This document shows, piece after piece, positions 1-8,491 of a DNA stretch of 64,000 bases. This DNA comes from Actinomycetospora chiangmaiensis DSM 45062 (GTDB lineage: Bacteria; Actinomycetota; Actinomycetes; Mycobacteriales; Pseudonocardiaceae). The stretch spans positions 186,001 through 250,000 of the forward strand of contig NZ_KB903247.1 in the NCBI RefSeq assembly GCF_000379625.1. The letters are read 5' to 3'. Positions within the stretch are counted from its first letter, which is position 1. Every line of letters begins with the position of its first letter. Below the pieces are notes generated by a model. The model saw only the letters and a program-made list of their open reading frames with translations, did not search any database and had not been told where the DNA came from. The translations under genes and the position numbers were made by a program.

Positions 1-567
1 GTGGCCGCCGTCCTCGCCTTCCCGGGCCTCGGGCAGGCCCTGGGCATGGACGGGCACGCCTTCGGGCTGTGGGCCGGGACCGCGATCAACGACACGTCGT
101 CGGTGGTGGCCGCGGCCTACTCCTACGGCGACGGCGCGGGACCCGACGCCGTCGTCGTGAAGCTGACCCGCAGCCTGATGCTGATCCCGGTCGTCGTCGT
201 GCTCGCGGTGTGGAGCGCGCGGCGCGAGGCGGCGCGGGCGGCGGCCGACCCGATGGGACCGGTCGGCCCGGACGCCCCCGAACCGCGGCCCCGGCTCCCG
301 TGGACGCGGATCGTGCCGTGGTTCCTCGTCGGCTTCGTCGTCGCCTCGGCGCTCACCACCGTCGGCGTGGTCCCCGCGACGTGGCACGCCGGGCTGTCCG
401 CGGCGGGGACCTTCCTCATCACCGTGGCGCTCGTCGCGATCGGGCTCTCGATGCGCCTCGCGGACCTCCGCCGGGCCGGGGTGCGCCCGCTGGTCCTCGG
501 CGGGTGCCTGTGGGTCGCGGTCGCCGTGTCGAGCCTCGGGATCCAGGCCCTGATCGGCACCGTGTGA
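1..567 (+). CDS. YeiH/UPF0324-type putative sulfate exporter, 5'-truncated by window edge
   Basis: C-terminal 188 residues of a polytopic membrane protein of the YeiH/UPF0324 family (PF03601). The visible part has the family's conserved segment GTAINDTSSVVAAAYSYG near residue 26 and about five hydrophobic helices. Full-length members are about 330-370 residues, so the true start lies left of the window; the GTG at base 1 is only the first visible codon. The family is often annotated as putative sulfate exporter, but the substrate is poorly established. The sulfur genes that follow agree with such a role, which is inference. Confidence 0.75.
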   Translation: MAAVLAFPGLGQALGMDGHAFGLWAGTAINDTSSVVAAAYSYGDGAGPDAVVVKLTRSLMLIPVVVVLAVWSARREAARAAADPMGPVGPDAPEPRPRLPWTRIVPWFLVGFVVASALTTVGVVPATWHAGLSAAGTFLITVALVAIGLSMRLADLRRAGVRPLVLGGCLWVAVAVSSLGIQALIGTV

Positions 568-575
568 CCGGTCCG

Positions 576-1346
576 TCAGCGGCCGCCGACCAGCGAGGAC
601 ACGGCGAGGCGGTACCCACCTGCGGAGAACTCGGCGCGGAAGGCGAAGCGGTCGCCACGGACGACGGTCTGCCGCCACTCGACGACCCGGTCGCCGACGC
701 GACCGGACCGCTCGATCGCGAAGACCGCCGTGTCCGGGCGGCAGGCGAGCAGGGCCCGTTCGGCGGGGGAGGGGAGGGCCGCGCGGATCTGCTCCTCCCC
801 GCCCTGCAGTCGGACCCCCGCCCGGCCCGCGAGCTCCTCGTAGAGCGAGGTGTGGGTGAAGTCGACGTCGAGCAGTGCGTCGCCGAGCGAGGCGGGCAGC
901 CAGACGCGGTCGAGGGCGAGGGGCTCGTCGTCGGCGAGGCGGAGCCGCTCGAGGTGGACCAGCGGCGTCGACTCCTCCAGGCCCAGCCGCACCGCGACCA
1001 GCCCGTCGGTCTGCCGTTCGAGGCGGCGGACGACGCTGCGCTGGCTCAGCCCGGCGGCGCGCACCGACTCGAAGAGGCTGTAGAGCGCCCCGACCGGCTG
1101 CTGGATCTCCCGGCCCCGGACGAGGCGGGGGGCCCGGCCCCGCTCGGCGGTGACCAGGCCCTCCTCCCGCAGCGCCCGCAGCGCCTCCCGGACGGTGTTG
1201 CGGCTGACGTCGTACTGCGCGACCAGCACGTTCTCGCCCGGGAAGGCGTCGTCGAACTCACCACGACCCGCGCGTCGTCGCAGGTCCCGCTGGACCTGGG
1301 CCCACAGCGGCAGCGCGTCGTCACGGTCGACCGCCCGAGCGGGCAC
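576..1346 (-). CDS. GntR/HutC-family transcriptional regulator
   Basis: 256-residue one-component regulator. The N-terminal winged helix (about residues 5-75) contains the GntR recognition segment VSRNTVREALRALREEGLV, followed by a UTRA/HutC-type ligand domain (about 90-250) with typical strands such as DEPLALDRVWLP. The start is the GTG at 1346, preceded by GGAGG at 6-nt spacing. It converges on the YeiH gene and lies 38 nt downstream of the MHS transporter on the same strand, so it may be co-transcribed with the transporter and SsuD-like gene and control them. The ligand cannot be read from the sequence. Confidence 0.85.
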   Translation of the reverse strand: MPARAVDRDDALPLWAQVQRDLRRRAGRGEFDDAFPGENVLVAQYDVSRNTVREALRALREEGLVTAERGRAPRLVRGREIQQPVGALYSLFESVRAAGLSQRSVVRRLERQTDGLVAVRLGLEESTPLVHLERLRLADDEPLALDRVWLPASLGDALLDVDFTHTSLYEELAGRAGVRLQGGEEQIRAALPSPAERALLACRPDTAVFAIERSGRVGDRVVEWRQTVVRGDRFAFRAEFSAGGYRLAVSSLVGGR

Positions 1347-1384
1347 GGCGCACCTCCTGACGCGGGTCGTGGGTCGGCATCCTC

Positions 1385-2692
1385 CTACAGGTGCTCGAGC
1401 GGCCGGGCCCGCAGCGCCGCCCAGATGCTCACCAGGGCCGCGATGAAGAGGTAGCCCGCCGCGTACCAGGGCGTGCCGGCACCCAGGGCGAGCAGCGAGG
1501 TGAGGATCAGCGGGGTGAGCCCGGAGGCGTAGATCCCGCCGCCCTGGAACGCGAGCGACATGCCGGTGTAGCGGGTCCGCGTCGGGAAGATCTCGGCGAA
1601 GAGCGTCGACTCGGCGCCGCTGGTCAGCCCGTAGGAGACGCCGAGCATGACGATCAGCACCAGCCCGACGACGAGCGTCGACCTCAACCCGAGCAGCGCG
1701 AACGCGGGGAACACCCCGACGGCGAGGACGGCGCAGCCGATCGCGAAGACACGTCCACGCCCGATGCGGTCGCCGAGGAAGCCGGCCAGCAGCACGACGA
1801 ACGCGCTCACCACGGCCGCGACCGTCACCGCGATCAGCATCTCGGTACGCGGCAGCTTGAGCGTCGACACGGTGTAGGTGAGGACGAAGACGCCCCAGGT
1901 GTTGAAGGAGGCGCCCTCGGCCCAGCGGGCGAGCAGCCCGAGGCCGAGGTTGCGGCGCGACTCCGGGTCGCGCACCACGTCCAGCGCCGGCACCCGGGAG
2001 ACCTCGGCGGCCTCCTGCATCCGCCGGAACGCCGGGGTCTCCAGGACGGCGAGGCGCACGACGAGGCCGATGACGACCAGGATCACGCTCGCGACGAACG
2101 CGATGCGCCAGCCGTAGTCGATGAACGCCTGGTCGTCCATCACGGCGCCGAGCAGCGCGAACGCGCCGGTCCCCAGGGCCAGGCCGAGGCCGAGGCCGAT
2201 CTGCGGGGTGGCGCCGTAGAGGCCGCGTCTGCCGGGCGGGGCGTACTCGACGGCCATGAGCACGGCGCCGCCCCACTCGCCGCCGATCGCGATGCCCTGG
2301 ATCACCCGGAGCAGCACGAGCAGGATCGGCGCGGCCACGCCGATCGCGGCGTAGGTGGGCAGCAGCCCGATCGCGGCGGTGGAGAGCCCGGTCAGGGCCA
2401 TCGTCACGATGAGAGTGCTCCGGCGGCCGACGCGGTCGCCGATGTGCCCGAAGATCAGCCCGCCGATGGGGCGGGCGACGAAGCCGATCGCGAACGTGGC
2501 GAAGGAGAGCAGGGTGGCCACCGTCGGGTCGCCGTTGCCGTAGAAGAGCTGCGGGAACACGATCCCGGCGGCGGTGGCGAAGAGGAAGAAGTCGTACCAC
2601 TCGATCGTCGTGCCGATGAGGGACGCGGCGAGGACGGTACGTCCCTCGCGGCTCCCGGCGGACGGGACCGCGGGGTCGGCGGTGGCGGTCAC
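1385..2692 (-). CDS. MHS-family (ShiA/ProP-like) MFS transporter
   Basis: 435-residue, 12-helix major facilitator of the metabolite:H+ symporter family. Hallmarks are IGTTIEWYDFFLF at the first helix, the GDRVGRRSTL loop between helices 2 and 3, and RVIQGIAIGGEWGGA in helix 4. Its GTG start overlaps the stop of the SsuD-like gene (GTGA), so the pair is translationally coupled. Coupling to a sulfonate-type monooxygenase suggests uptake of an organosulfur compound, an inference. A second MHS transporter at 8488 is arranged the same way with another monooxygenase. Confidence 0.9.
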   Translation of the reverse strand: MTATADPAVPSAGSREGRTVLAASLIGTTIEWYDFFLFATAAGIVFPQLFYGNGDPTVATLLSFATFAIGFVARPIGGLIFGHIGDRVGRRSTLIVTMALTGLSTAAIGLLPTYAAIGVAAPILLVLLRVIQGIAIGGEWGGAVLMAVEYAPPGRRGLYGATPQIGLGLGLALGTGAFALLGAVMDDQAFIDYGWRIAFVASVILVVIGLVVRLAVLETPAFRRMQEAAEVSRVPALDVVRDPESRRNLGLGLLARWAEGASFNTWGVFVLTYTVSTLKLPRTEMLIAVTVAAVVSAFVVLLAGFLGDRIGRGRVFAIGCAVLAVGVFPAFALLGLRSTLVVGLVLIVMLGVSYGLTSGAESTLFAEIFPTRTRYTGMSLAFQGGGIYASGLTPLILTSLLALGAGTPWYAAGYLFIAALVSIWAALRARPLEHL

Positions 2693-3861
2693 CGGGCGTG
2701 CCCGGCGAACGGCACGGACGCGGCGGGGGCGTCGAGCGCGCGGGCGGCCTCGGAGCCGTCGGCCGGGGTCCACAGGCCGCGGCGTCCGAGCTCGGCCAGC
2801 GGGCCCTCGCCGACCCAGTAGGCCTCCTCGAGGTGCGGGTGCCCGGAGAGCACGAACTCGGTGATGCCGAGGTCGTGGTACTCGGCCATGCGGTCGGCGA
2901 CCTCGGCGTGACTGCCGACCAGTGCCGTGCCCGCCCCACCGCGGACCAGGCCGACGCCGGCCCAGAGGTTGGGGGAGACCTCGAGGTCGGCGGCGGTTTT
3001 CGCCCCGCCGTCGTGCAGGGAGCGCATCCGCTGCTGGCCGACGGACTCGCTCTTCGAGAGCCCGGCCTGGACCTGCTCGATCATGTGGTCGGGGATGCCG
3101 CGCAGCAGCTCCTCGGCCTGGGCCCACGCCGCGTCGGCGGTGTCGCGGGTGATCACGTGCAGCCGGATGCCGAACCGGACCTCGCGGCCCTCCTCGGCGG
3201 CGAGCTTGCGGATCCAGGTGATCTTCTCCTGCACCTGCTCCGGCGGCTCGCCCCAGGTCAGGTACACGTCGACGTGCTTCGAGGCGACCTCGCCGGCCTT
3301 CGGCGACGACCCGCCGAAGTAGATCGGCGGCACCGGGTCGGGGAGGCGCTCGAGCTTCGCGCCCTCCACGTGGATCTGCTCGCCCTCGAGCGTGACCTCC
3401 TCGCCGGCCCACAGGCGGCGGACGACGTCGAGGAACTCGCCGGTGCGGGTGTAGCGGTCGTCCTTGCCGAGGAAGTCGCCGTAGGCGCGCTGCTCGGAGG
3501 GCTCGCCGCCGGTGACGACGTTGACGAGCAGGCGGCCGCCCGAGTGGCGCTGGAAGGTGGCGCCCATCTGCGCGGCGAGCGTGGGGGAGGTGCCGCCGGG
3601 GCGGAACGCGACGAGGAACTTCAGCCGCTCGCTCTCCGCGGCGAGCATCGCGGTGGTGAGCCAGGCGTCCTCGCACCACGCGCCGGTGGGCGTGAGGGCG
3701 CCCTCGAAACCGACGGTCTCGGCGGCGCGGGCGATCTGGGCGAGGTAACCGAGCGACGCCTCGCGGGGCGTGCCGGCGGCCGAGGCGGCCATGCCGTGGC
3801 CGCCGCCGACGAGGCCGCGGGAGTCACCGTAGGTGGGCAGGAACCAGTGGGCAGTGATCAC
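2689..3861 (-). CDS. ssuD: SsuD-like FMNH2-dependent alkanesulfonate monooxygenase
   Basis: 390-residue luciferase-like (LLM class) TIM-barrel flavoenzyme. SsuD enzymes use reduced flavin and O2 to release sulfite from sulfonates. SsuD-like landmarks are FRPGGTSPTLAAQM (about 85-98), NVVTGGEPSEQRAYGDFLGKDDRY (about 115-138) and YFGGSSPKAGEVASKHVDVYLTWGEPP (about 180-206). The GTG start at 3861 has no clear Shine-Dalgarno sequence. Upstream lie a nested palindrome and then a cysteine leader peptide, which suggests control by sulfur supply. No SsuE-like flavin reductase is adjacent. The preferred substrate is unknown. Confidence 0.85.
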   Translation of the reverse strand: MITAHWFLPTYGDSRGLVGGGHGMAASAAGTPREASLGYLAQIARAAETVGFEGALTPTGAWCEDAWLTTAMLAAESERLKFLVAFRPGGTSPTLAAQMGATFQRHSGGRLLVNVVTGGEPSEQRAYGDFLGKDDRYTRTGEFLDVVRRLWAGEEVTLEGEQIHVEGAKLERLPDPVPPIYFGGSSPKAGEVASKHVDVYLTWGEPPEQVQEKITWIRKLAAEEGREVRFGIRLHVITRDTADAAWAQAEELLRGIPDHMIEQVQAGLSKSESVGQQRMRSLHDGGAKTAADLEVSPNLWAGVGLVRGGAGTALVGSHAEVADRMAEYHDLGITEFVLSGHPHLEEAYWVGEGPLAELGRRGLWTPADGSEAARALDAPAASVPFAGHAR

Positions 3862-3892
3862 GAGGGAGGGGTCCGATCCGGGCTGGACGTCG

Positions 3893-3962
3893 GTGTGCGC
3901 TCCGCGCTCGTGAGCACTAAGTGGGGCTATAGCCCCAGTTAGTGCTCACCTGCGAAGCACAC
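3893..3962. repeat. Nested palindromic element, family A copy 1
   Basis: A 40-nt central palindrome (3910-3949) starts GTGAGCACTAA, closes TTAGTGCTCAC, and has GGGGC/GCCCC around a TATA centre. It is enclosed by outer arms GTGTGC (3893-3898) and GCACAC (3957-3962). It lies between the leader peptide and the SsuD-like gene, where an attenuator would sit. Four other copies at 6046, 33385, 37864 and 61487 have the same size and layout. Confidence 0.85.
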
Positions 3963-3972
3963 CGGGCGGTGG

Positions 3973-4056
3973 TCAGCCCGGACAGGCACAGCTGGTGACC
4001 CGGCGGAGGTCGACGTGGCGGCGCTGCGTGAGCAGGCACGTGCGGTCGACCGTCAT
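3973..4056 (-). CDS. Cysteine-containing leader peptide upstream of the ssuD-like gene
   Basis: A 27-residue ORF starting at ATG 4056 with GGAGG 8 nt upstream. The peptide has the core LTQRRHVDLRRV and three cysteines (residues 7, 23 and 25), matching the short actinobacterial leader peptides (pattern R-R-H-V-D-L then Cys) found before sulfur genes. In mycobacteria, cysteine-rich leaders of this kind act as cysteine-responsive attenuators. Translation stalling for lack of Cys-tRNA would favour expression of the SsuD-like gene 112 nt downstream. Function here is inferred from motif and position. Confidence 0.75.
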   Translation of the reverse strand: MTVDRTCLLTQRRHVDLRRVTSCACPG

Positions 4057-4111
4057 GGGGAGTCATCCTCCGGTCGCCGGACGAACCCGACAACCGGAGG
4101 TGACGTGCGCG

Positions 4112-4627
4112 TCAGGCCTGCGCGGACTCGGAGCGCTTCGGGAGCTTCCAGTCCGGGCGCACCCAGTGGCAGGTGTAGCCCCAGGGCTGGCGGATCAGGT
4201 AGTCCTGGTGCTCCGGCTCGGCCTCCCAGAAGTCACCGGCCGGCTCGACCTCGGTGACGACCTTGCCCGGCCACAGGCCGGAGGCGTCGACGTCGGCGAT
4301 GGTGTCCTGGGCGACGCGCTTCTGCTCCTCGGAGGTGTAGAAGACCGCCGACCGGTAGCTGCGACCGATGTCGTTGCCCTGACGGTTGCGCGTCGACGGG
4401 TCGTGGATCTGGAAGAAGAACTCGAGGATCTCGCGGAACGAGATCTTCTCGTCGTCGAACACGACCTCGACGGCCTCGGCGTGGTCGCCGTGGTTGCGGT
4501 AGGTGGCGTTCGGGACGTCCCCGCCGGAGTAGCCGACGCGGGTGGAGATGACGCCGGGGCGACGGCGCAGCAGGTCCTGGGCGCCCCAGAAGCAGCCGCC
4601 GGCGAGGATCGCGGTCTCGGTGGCCAT
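4112..4627 (-). CDS. msrA: Peptide-methionine (S)-S-oxide reductase MsrA
   Basis: 171-residue MsrA that repairs oxidised methionine. The signature GGCFWGAQD places the nucleophilic cysteine at residue 12, and [21 protein letters not shown] and the Tyr/Trp-rich C-terminus are typical. The ATG at 4627 was chosen because AGAAGGGA lies upstream and because family members begin about 10 residues before GCFWG; an ATG-less extension to 4657 is less likely. The gene stands alone on the minus strand, next to sulfur-acquisition genes. Confidence 0.95.
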   Translation of the reverse strand: MATETAILAGGCFWGAQDLLRRRPGVISTRVGYSGGDVPNATYRNHGDHAEAVEVVFDDEKISFREILEFFFQIHDPSTRNRQGNDIGRSYRSAVFYTSEEQKRVAQDTIADVDASGLWPGKVVTEVEPAGDFWEAEPEHQDYLIRQPWGYTCHWVRPDWKLPKRSESAQA

Positions 4628-4683
4628 GAAGGTCCCTTCTCTCGACTCGTCGTGCACAACGAATCCGGACCGCCGAACCTTCC

Positions 4684-4878
4684 CTACTCGCGGCTCTGGC
4701 GGCGCCGGTACTGGTCGACGATCCCGGGCGGGAGCGGTCCCGACGACGGGACGGGCAGGCCCCGCTCACGGGCCCACATCCGCACCGACTCGACCCAGCC
4801 GGAGACCGTGCCGGCGCGCGTCGGTTCGTCGGCGTCGTGGCGGGGCAGGGGCGTGGTGAACGGGCGTGGTTCGGTCAT
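4684..4878 (-). CDS. Small Lsr2 C-terminal-domain-like DNA-binding protein
   Basis: 64-residue protein whose second half, [20 protein letters not shown] followed by IVDQYRRR, matches the Lsr2 C-terminal AT-hook-like DNA-binding domain (pattern R-x-W-A-x3-G-x2-V ... Y). The N-terminal Lsr2 dimerisation strands are absent and replaced by a short Pro-rich stretch. The ATG at 4878 is chosen because GGAGG lies 8 nt upstream. It could be a stand-alone nucleoid or xenogeneic-silencing modifier or a decayed Lsr2 paralogue. Confidence 0.6.
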   Translation of the reverse strand: MTEPRPFTTPLPRHDADEPTRAGTVSGWVESVRMWARERGLPVPSSGPLPPGIVDQYRRRQSRE

Positions 4879-4935
4879 GGCCGACACCTCCGGGGACGTC
4901 GTCGTCACCATCCACCTGTACGCCTGTGGTCGCGA

Positions 4936-6039
4936 TCACACAACCGGCGTCAGCGTCCGGTCGGCCTCCGACCGCACGAGCGGCAGCAGGTCCCGGCCGT
5001 ACGCGGCAACGTCGTCGAACGGGTCGTAGCCGCGCAGCAGGAACGTCGTCACGCCGATCGCGGCGTAGTCGAGCAGGGCCGCGGCCACCGTCTCCGGCGT
5101 GCCCACCAGCGCCGTGGAGTTCCCGGCCGCCCCGCTCGCGGCCGCGGTCGGGGTCCAGAGGCACCGGTCGTGCAGCTCGCCCTGCTCGGCCACGGCCATC
5201 AGCCGTTGCGACCCGACGTTGGTGCGGGTGGTCTCGTGGGCCTGCCGGTTGGCCGAGCGCCCCGTGAACGACCCGCCGCCCCCGCCCGCCGCGACGATCC
5301 GGTCGAGGACGTCGTGCGCCCGGTCCCAGGCCTGCTCCTCGGTGGCGCCCAGGATCGGGCGGAAGGACACGGAGATCCCCGGCATCTCCGTCCGACCCGC
5401 CGCCCGCGCCGCGGCGTGCACGGACGCGATCTGCTCGGCGGTCTGCGCGAGCGGCTCGCCCCACAGCGCGAACACGTCGGCGTGCTTCCCGCCGACCCGG
5501 TAGGCGGACGCCGACGACCCGCCGAAGAAGACCGGGATCGGCTGAGCCGGCCGGACGTCGGTCTGGACGTCGACGACGTCGTAGAACTCGCCGTGGTGGT
5601 CGAACGGCTCGGTCGCGGCCCAGATGCGCCGCACGACGTCGAGGTACTCGTCGGTGCGCCGGTAACGGCCCTCCTTGTCGAGGTGGTCGCCGTCGCGGGC
5701 CTGGTCGGCGTCGCTGCCGCCGGAGATCGTGTGCAGCGCGACCCGCCCGCTCCCGGCGAACGCGTCGAGGGTCGCGAAGGCGCGGGCGGCGAGCGTCGGC
5801 GCGACGAACCCGGGCCGGTGCGCGACGAGGAAGCCCAGCCGGTCGGTCGACGCGGCGAGCGCGGCGGCCACCTGCATCCCGTCCGGCGACGAGGCGCTGT
5901 GGCCGACGAGCACCCGGTCGAACCCGGCCTCCTCGTGCGCCGCGGCGAAGCGGCGCACGAACCCGACGTCGAGAAGAGGTCCCGACGGCGGGTGGATCTC
6001 CGAGCCGTACCGGGTGCTGAGCTGGCCGATGAACTCCAC
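4936..6039 (-). CDS. LLM-class flavin-dependent monooxygenase (second SsuD-like enzyme)
   Basis: 367-residue luciferase-like monooxygenase with AHRPGFVAPTLAARAFATLD (about 75-94), TISGGSDADQARDGDHLDKE, and FFGGSSASAYRVGGKHADVF. These are the same landmarks as the gene at 2689, but the two proteins are clearly diverged. It probably oxidises a sulfonate or sulfone using FMNH2. It starts at GTG 6039, divergent from the flavoprotein gene at 6123, with palindromic element A copy 2 filling the gap. No cysteine leader ORF is present in that short gap. Confidence 0.8.
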   Translation of the reverse strand: MEFIGQLSTRYGSEIHPPSGPLLDVGFVRRFAAAHEEAGFDRVLVGHSASSPDGMQVAAALAASTDRLGFLVAHRPGFVAPTLAARAFATLDAFAGSGRVALHTISGGSDADQARDGDHLDKEGRYRRTDEYLDVVRRIWAATEPFDHHGEFYDVVDVQTDVRPAQPIPVFFGGSSASAYRVGGKHADVFALWGEPLAQTAEQIASVHAAARAAGRTEMPGISVSFRPILGATEEQAWDRAHDVLDRIVAAGGGGGSFTGRSANRQAHETTRTNVGSQRLMAVAEQGELHDRCLWTPTAAASGAAGNSTALVGTPETVAAALLDYAAIGVTTFLLRGYDPFDDVAAYGRDLLPLVRSEADRTLTPVV

Positions 6040-6045
6040 GTTCCA

Positions 6046-6115
6046 GGGTGGCTCCGCCCCGTGAGTACTAATCCGTGCTCTGGAACGGATTAGTACTCAC
6101 AGGCCGAAGGCACCC
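6046..6115. repeat. Nested palindromic element, family A copy 2
   Basis: The central 40-nt palindrome at 6061-6100 has arms GTGAGTACTAATCCGT and ACGGATTAGTACTCAC. The outer arms are GGGTGGCTCCGCCCC (6046-6060) and AGGCCGAAGGCACCC (6101-6115). It fills the divergent gap between the LLM gene and the ferredoxin-reductase-like gene. The C-to-T change in the left stem (GTGAGTACT versus GTGAGCACT) is matched by G-to-A in the right stem, so pairing is preserved. Confidence 0.88.
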
Positions 6116-6122
6116 TCGCGGC

Positions 6123-7325
6123 ATGCACATCGTCATCATCGGAGCCGGACTCGCCGGGACCACCACGGCGCAGACCCTCCGCGACCAGGGATTCGACGGG
6201 GACATCACGCTCCTCGCCGGCGAGGACCGGCTGCCCTACGATCGGCCGCCGCTCTCGAAGGACTACCTGTCGGGCTCCTCGGGGGCCGACGACATCCTGC
6301 TCCAGGAGCGGGGCTGGTACGACGAGAACCGGGTCGCCCTGCGGCTCGGGACGCGGGCGAGCGCGGTGGACCCGAAGGCCCATCAGGTGACGCTCGAGGG
6401 CGGCGACACGCTCACCTACGACAAGCTCGTCCTCGCCACCGGCTCCACCGCCCGCACCCTCGGGCTGCCCGGCGCCGACGCGGAGGGCGTCCACACCCTG
6501 CGGACGCTGGCCGACTCCGACGCGATCAAGGCGGAGTTCGGCGAGGGGCGCCGCCTCGTGGTCATCGGGGCCGGGTGGATCGGGCTGGAGGTCGCGGCCA
6601 CCGCCCGCGGCGCCGGTACGTCGGTGACCGTGCTGGAGCACGAGGGGCTCCCGCTGCTGAAGGTCCTCGGCCCGGAGATGGCGCAGGTGTTCGCCGACCT
6701 GCACACCCAGAACGGCGTCGAGCTGCGCACGCTGGTCGAGGTGGCGGAGATCGTCGTCGAGGACGGCCGGGCCGCCGGGGTCCGGCTCGCCGACGGATCG
6801 ACCGTCGAGGCCGACGCCGTCCTGATCGGCGTGGGCGCCGCCCCCGACCTCGAGCTCGCGCAGGCCGCCGGGCTCGACGTGGAGGACGGGGTGCTCGTCG
6901 ACGCGTCGCTGCGCTCCAGCGACCCGGACGTCTACGCCGTCGGTGACATCGCCGCGCACGACCACCCGACCTACGGCCGCCTGCGCGTCGAGCACTGGAA
7001 CGCCGCCTCGACCCACCCGGCGACCGCCGTCCCCGCGATGCTCGGCGGCAACGACACCTACACCGAGGCGCCGTACTTCTTCTCCGACCAGTACGACCTG
7101 GGCATGGAGTACGTCGGGCACGCCCCGCAGGGCAGCTACGCCAGGGTCGTCACCAGCGGCGACGTCGCCGGCCGCGAGTTCGTCGCCTCCTGGCTGGACA
7201 GCAAGGACCGCCTCCTCGCCGTGATGAACGTGAACGTCTGGGAGGGCCTCGAGGACATCCGCTCGCACGTCGGCTCGTCCGAGCCCGTCAGCGAGGAGAC
7301 GCTGCAGGTCGTCGATCAGAAGTAG
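6123..7325 (+). CDS. FAD/NAD(P)H-dependent ferredoxin reductase (rhodocoxin-reductase-like)
   Basis: 400-residue two-Rossmann flavoprotein that would pass electrons from NAD(P)H to a ferredoxin serving an oxygenase or P450. It shows IIGAGLAGTTTAQTLR at residues 5-20 for FAD, YDRPPLSKDYL, the second dinucleotide site VIGAGWIGLEVAATA near residue 150, and the late FAD motif VYAVGDIA near 275. The C-terminal reductase domain is complete. The ATG at 6123 follows the right arm of palindrome A2, whose GAAGG is the only, rather distant, ribosome-site candidate. No ferredoxin or P450 is adjacent. Its end overlaps the convergent monooxygenase gene by 10 bp. Confidence 0.85.
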   Translation: MHIVIIGAGLAGTTTAQTLRDQGFDGDITLLAGEDRLPYDRPPLSKDYLSGSSGADDILLQERGWYDENRVALRLGTRASAVDPKAHQVTLEGGDTLTYDKLVLATGSTARTLGLPGADAEGVHTLRTLADSDAIKAEFGEGRRLVVIGAGWIGLEVAATARGAGTSVTVLEHEGLPLLKVLGPEMAQVFADLHTQNGVELRTLVEVAEIVVEDGRAAGVRLADGSTVEADAVLIGVGAAPDLELAQAAGLDVEDGVLVDASLRSSDPDVYAVGDIAAHDHPTYGRLRVEHWNAASTHPATAVPAMLGGNDTYTEAPYFFSDQYDLGMEYVGHAPQGSYARVVTSGDVAGREFVASWLDSKDRLLAVMNVNVWEGLEDIRSHVGSSEPVSEETLQVVDQK

Positions 7326-8491
7326 CCGTTGCGGGGCAGCTCCTCGCCGCTGATCGCGAGGCGGCCGAGGGCGCTCGCCCGGTACGACGCCGGGTTGTGC
7401 AGGGTCAGGGTGCGGATGTTGCGCCAGTGCCGGTCCAGGTTCTTCGCCCGGGCCGAGGCCGACGCGCCGCCGACGTCGAACAGCGTCGTCGCCGCGTCGG
7501 CCGCCACCCGGTCCAGGTGCACCTTGACCGCACTGGCGGCCACCGACGCCGCCCGACCCACCTCGTCGGTCGGCTCCCCGGCGCGCACCGCGTCCTCGGC
7601 GGCCTGCACGGCGTCGGCGGCCGCGAGGACGGCCGACTCCGCCACCCAGGCCGTCGACACCAGCCGGCCGACGGTCTCCTGCAGCATCGGGTCGTCGACC
7701 GGCCGCGGGGCGGGGGCGTGGTCGAACGTCCGGGTCCGGGAGCGGACGAGGGCCGCGGCGTCGCTCGCCACCGACCGCAGGATCCCGGCCACGAGCGCCT
7801 GCAGGTAGAGCTGGAGGAAGGGCACGTCGGAGGCGGGACGCGGCTCGTGACGGGGCCGGACGGCGAGGAACTCGTCGGGTGCCACCGCGACCCCGTCGAA
7901 CCGCGTCGTCCCGGTCCCGGTGCGCGACTGGCCCATGCCGTCCCAGTCGTCGACGACCGTGACGCCCGCTCGTGAAACGGGCACGAGCACCGTCGCCACC
8001 CGGTCGCCCTCGACCCGCGCCGCCACCGAGATCCAGTCCGAGTACAGCGTGCCGGTGCTGTAGTACTTCACGCCGTCGAGTCGCCAGCCGTCGTCGACCG
8101 GGGTGAGCGTCGTCGTGAAGTCGTGGTTCCCGGCAGCCACCGTGCCGGTCTCGGAGATCGCGTTGCCGAACACCGTCCCGGCGCGCACCTCGTCGAGCCA
8201 GCGGGTGTGCCCGCCGCGGACGAAGCCGAGCGTCTGGCTGTAGTGGGTGCGCAGCACGTGCGCGACGATCGGGTCGGCCTCCGCGAGGTCGATGACGAAC
8301 CCGAGCAGCTCCCGGATGGTCGCGCCCTGCCCGCCCTCGTCGACGGGCAGCGCGAGCGCGCCGAGGCCCGCCGTCGCGACCGCCTTCACCTGGTCGAACG
8401 GGCTGACGCCGTCGCGCTCGCGCTCGGCGGCGCCCGCCGCGATCTCGGCGAGCAGCTCATGCAGTTCGGGGGAGCCGAGGCGCACGGTCAC
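7316..8491 (-). CDS. DszC/SfnB-like acyl-CoA-dehydrogenase-fold flavin monooxygenase
   Basis: 391-residue member of the acyl-CoA dehydrogenase fold, in the branch that includes DszC (dibenzothiophene monooxygenase) and SfnB-type sulfur-acquisition oxidoreductases. Visible landmarks are GNAISETGTVAAGNHDFTTTLT (about 110-131), LDGVKYYSTGTLYSDWISVAA and the C-terminal RHWRNIRTLTLHNPASYRAS, typical of the DszC/SfnB group. It lacks the catalytic-Glu context of true acyl-CoA dehydrogenases. The GTG at 8491 overlaps the transporter stop (GTGA), and the GGAAGGA ahead of it comes from a copy of the recurrent 16-mer. It probably oxygenates an imported organosulfur compound. Confidence 0.82.
   Translation of the reverse strand: MTVRLGSPELHELLAEIAAGAAERERDGVSPFDQVKAVATAGLGALALPVDEGGQGATIRELLGFVIDLAEADPIVAHVLRTHYSQTLGFVRGGHTRWLDEVRAGTVFGNAISETGTVAAGNHDFTTTLTPVDDGWRLDGVKYYSTGTLYSDWISVAARVEGDRVATVLVPVSRAGVTVVDDWDGMGQSRTGTGTTRFDGVAVAPDEFLAVRPRHEPRPASDVPFLQLYLQALVAGILRSVASDAAALVRSRTRTFDHAPAPRPVDDPMLQETVGRLVSTAWVAESAVLAAADAVQAAEDAVRAGEPTDEVGRAASVAASAVKVHLDRVAADAATTLFDVGGASASARAKNLDRHWRNIRTLTLHNPASYRASALGRLAISGEELPRNGYF

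Noticed and set aside
69-1454. Long plus-strand ORF over the YeiH fragment and GntR gene
   Set aside because: Arg/Pro/Ala-rich translation typical of an out-of-frame shadow in high-GC DNA; the GntR and YeiH frames have family motifs.
6040-6122. Possible cysteine leader peptide before the second LLM gene
   Set aside because: The 83-bp gap is filled by palindrome A2 and has no short ORF with H-[VI]-D-L and Cys.
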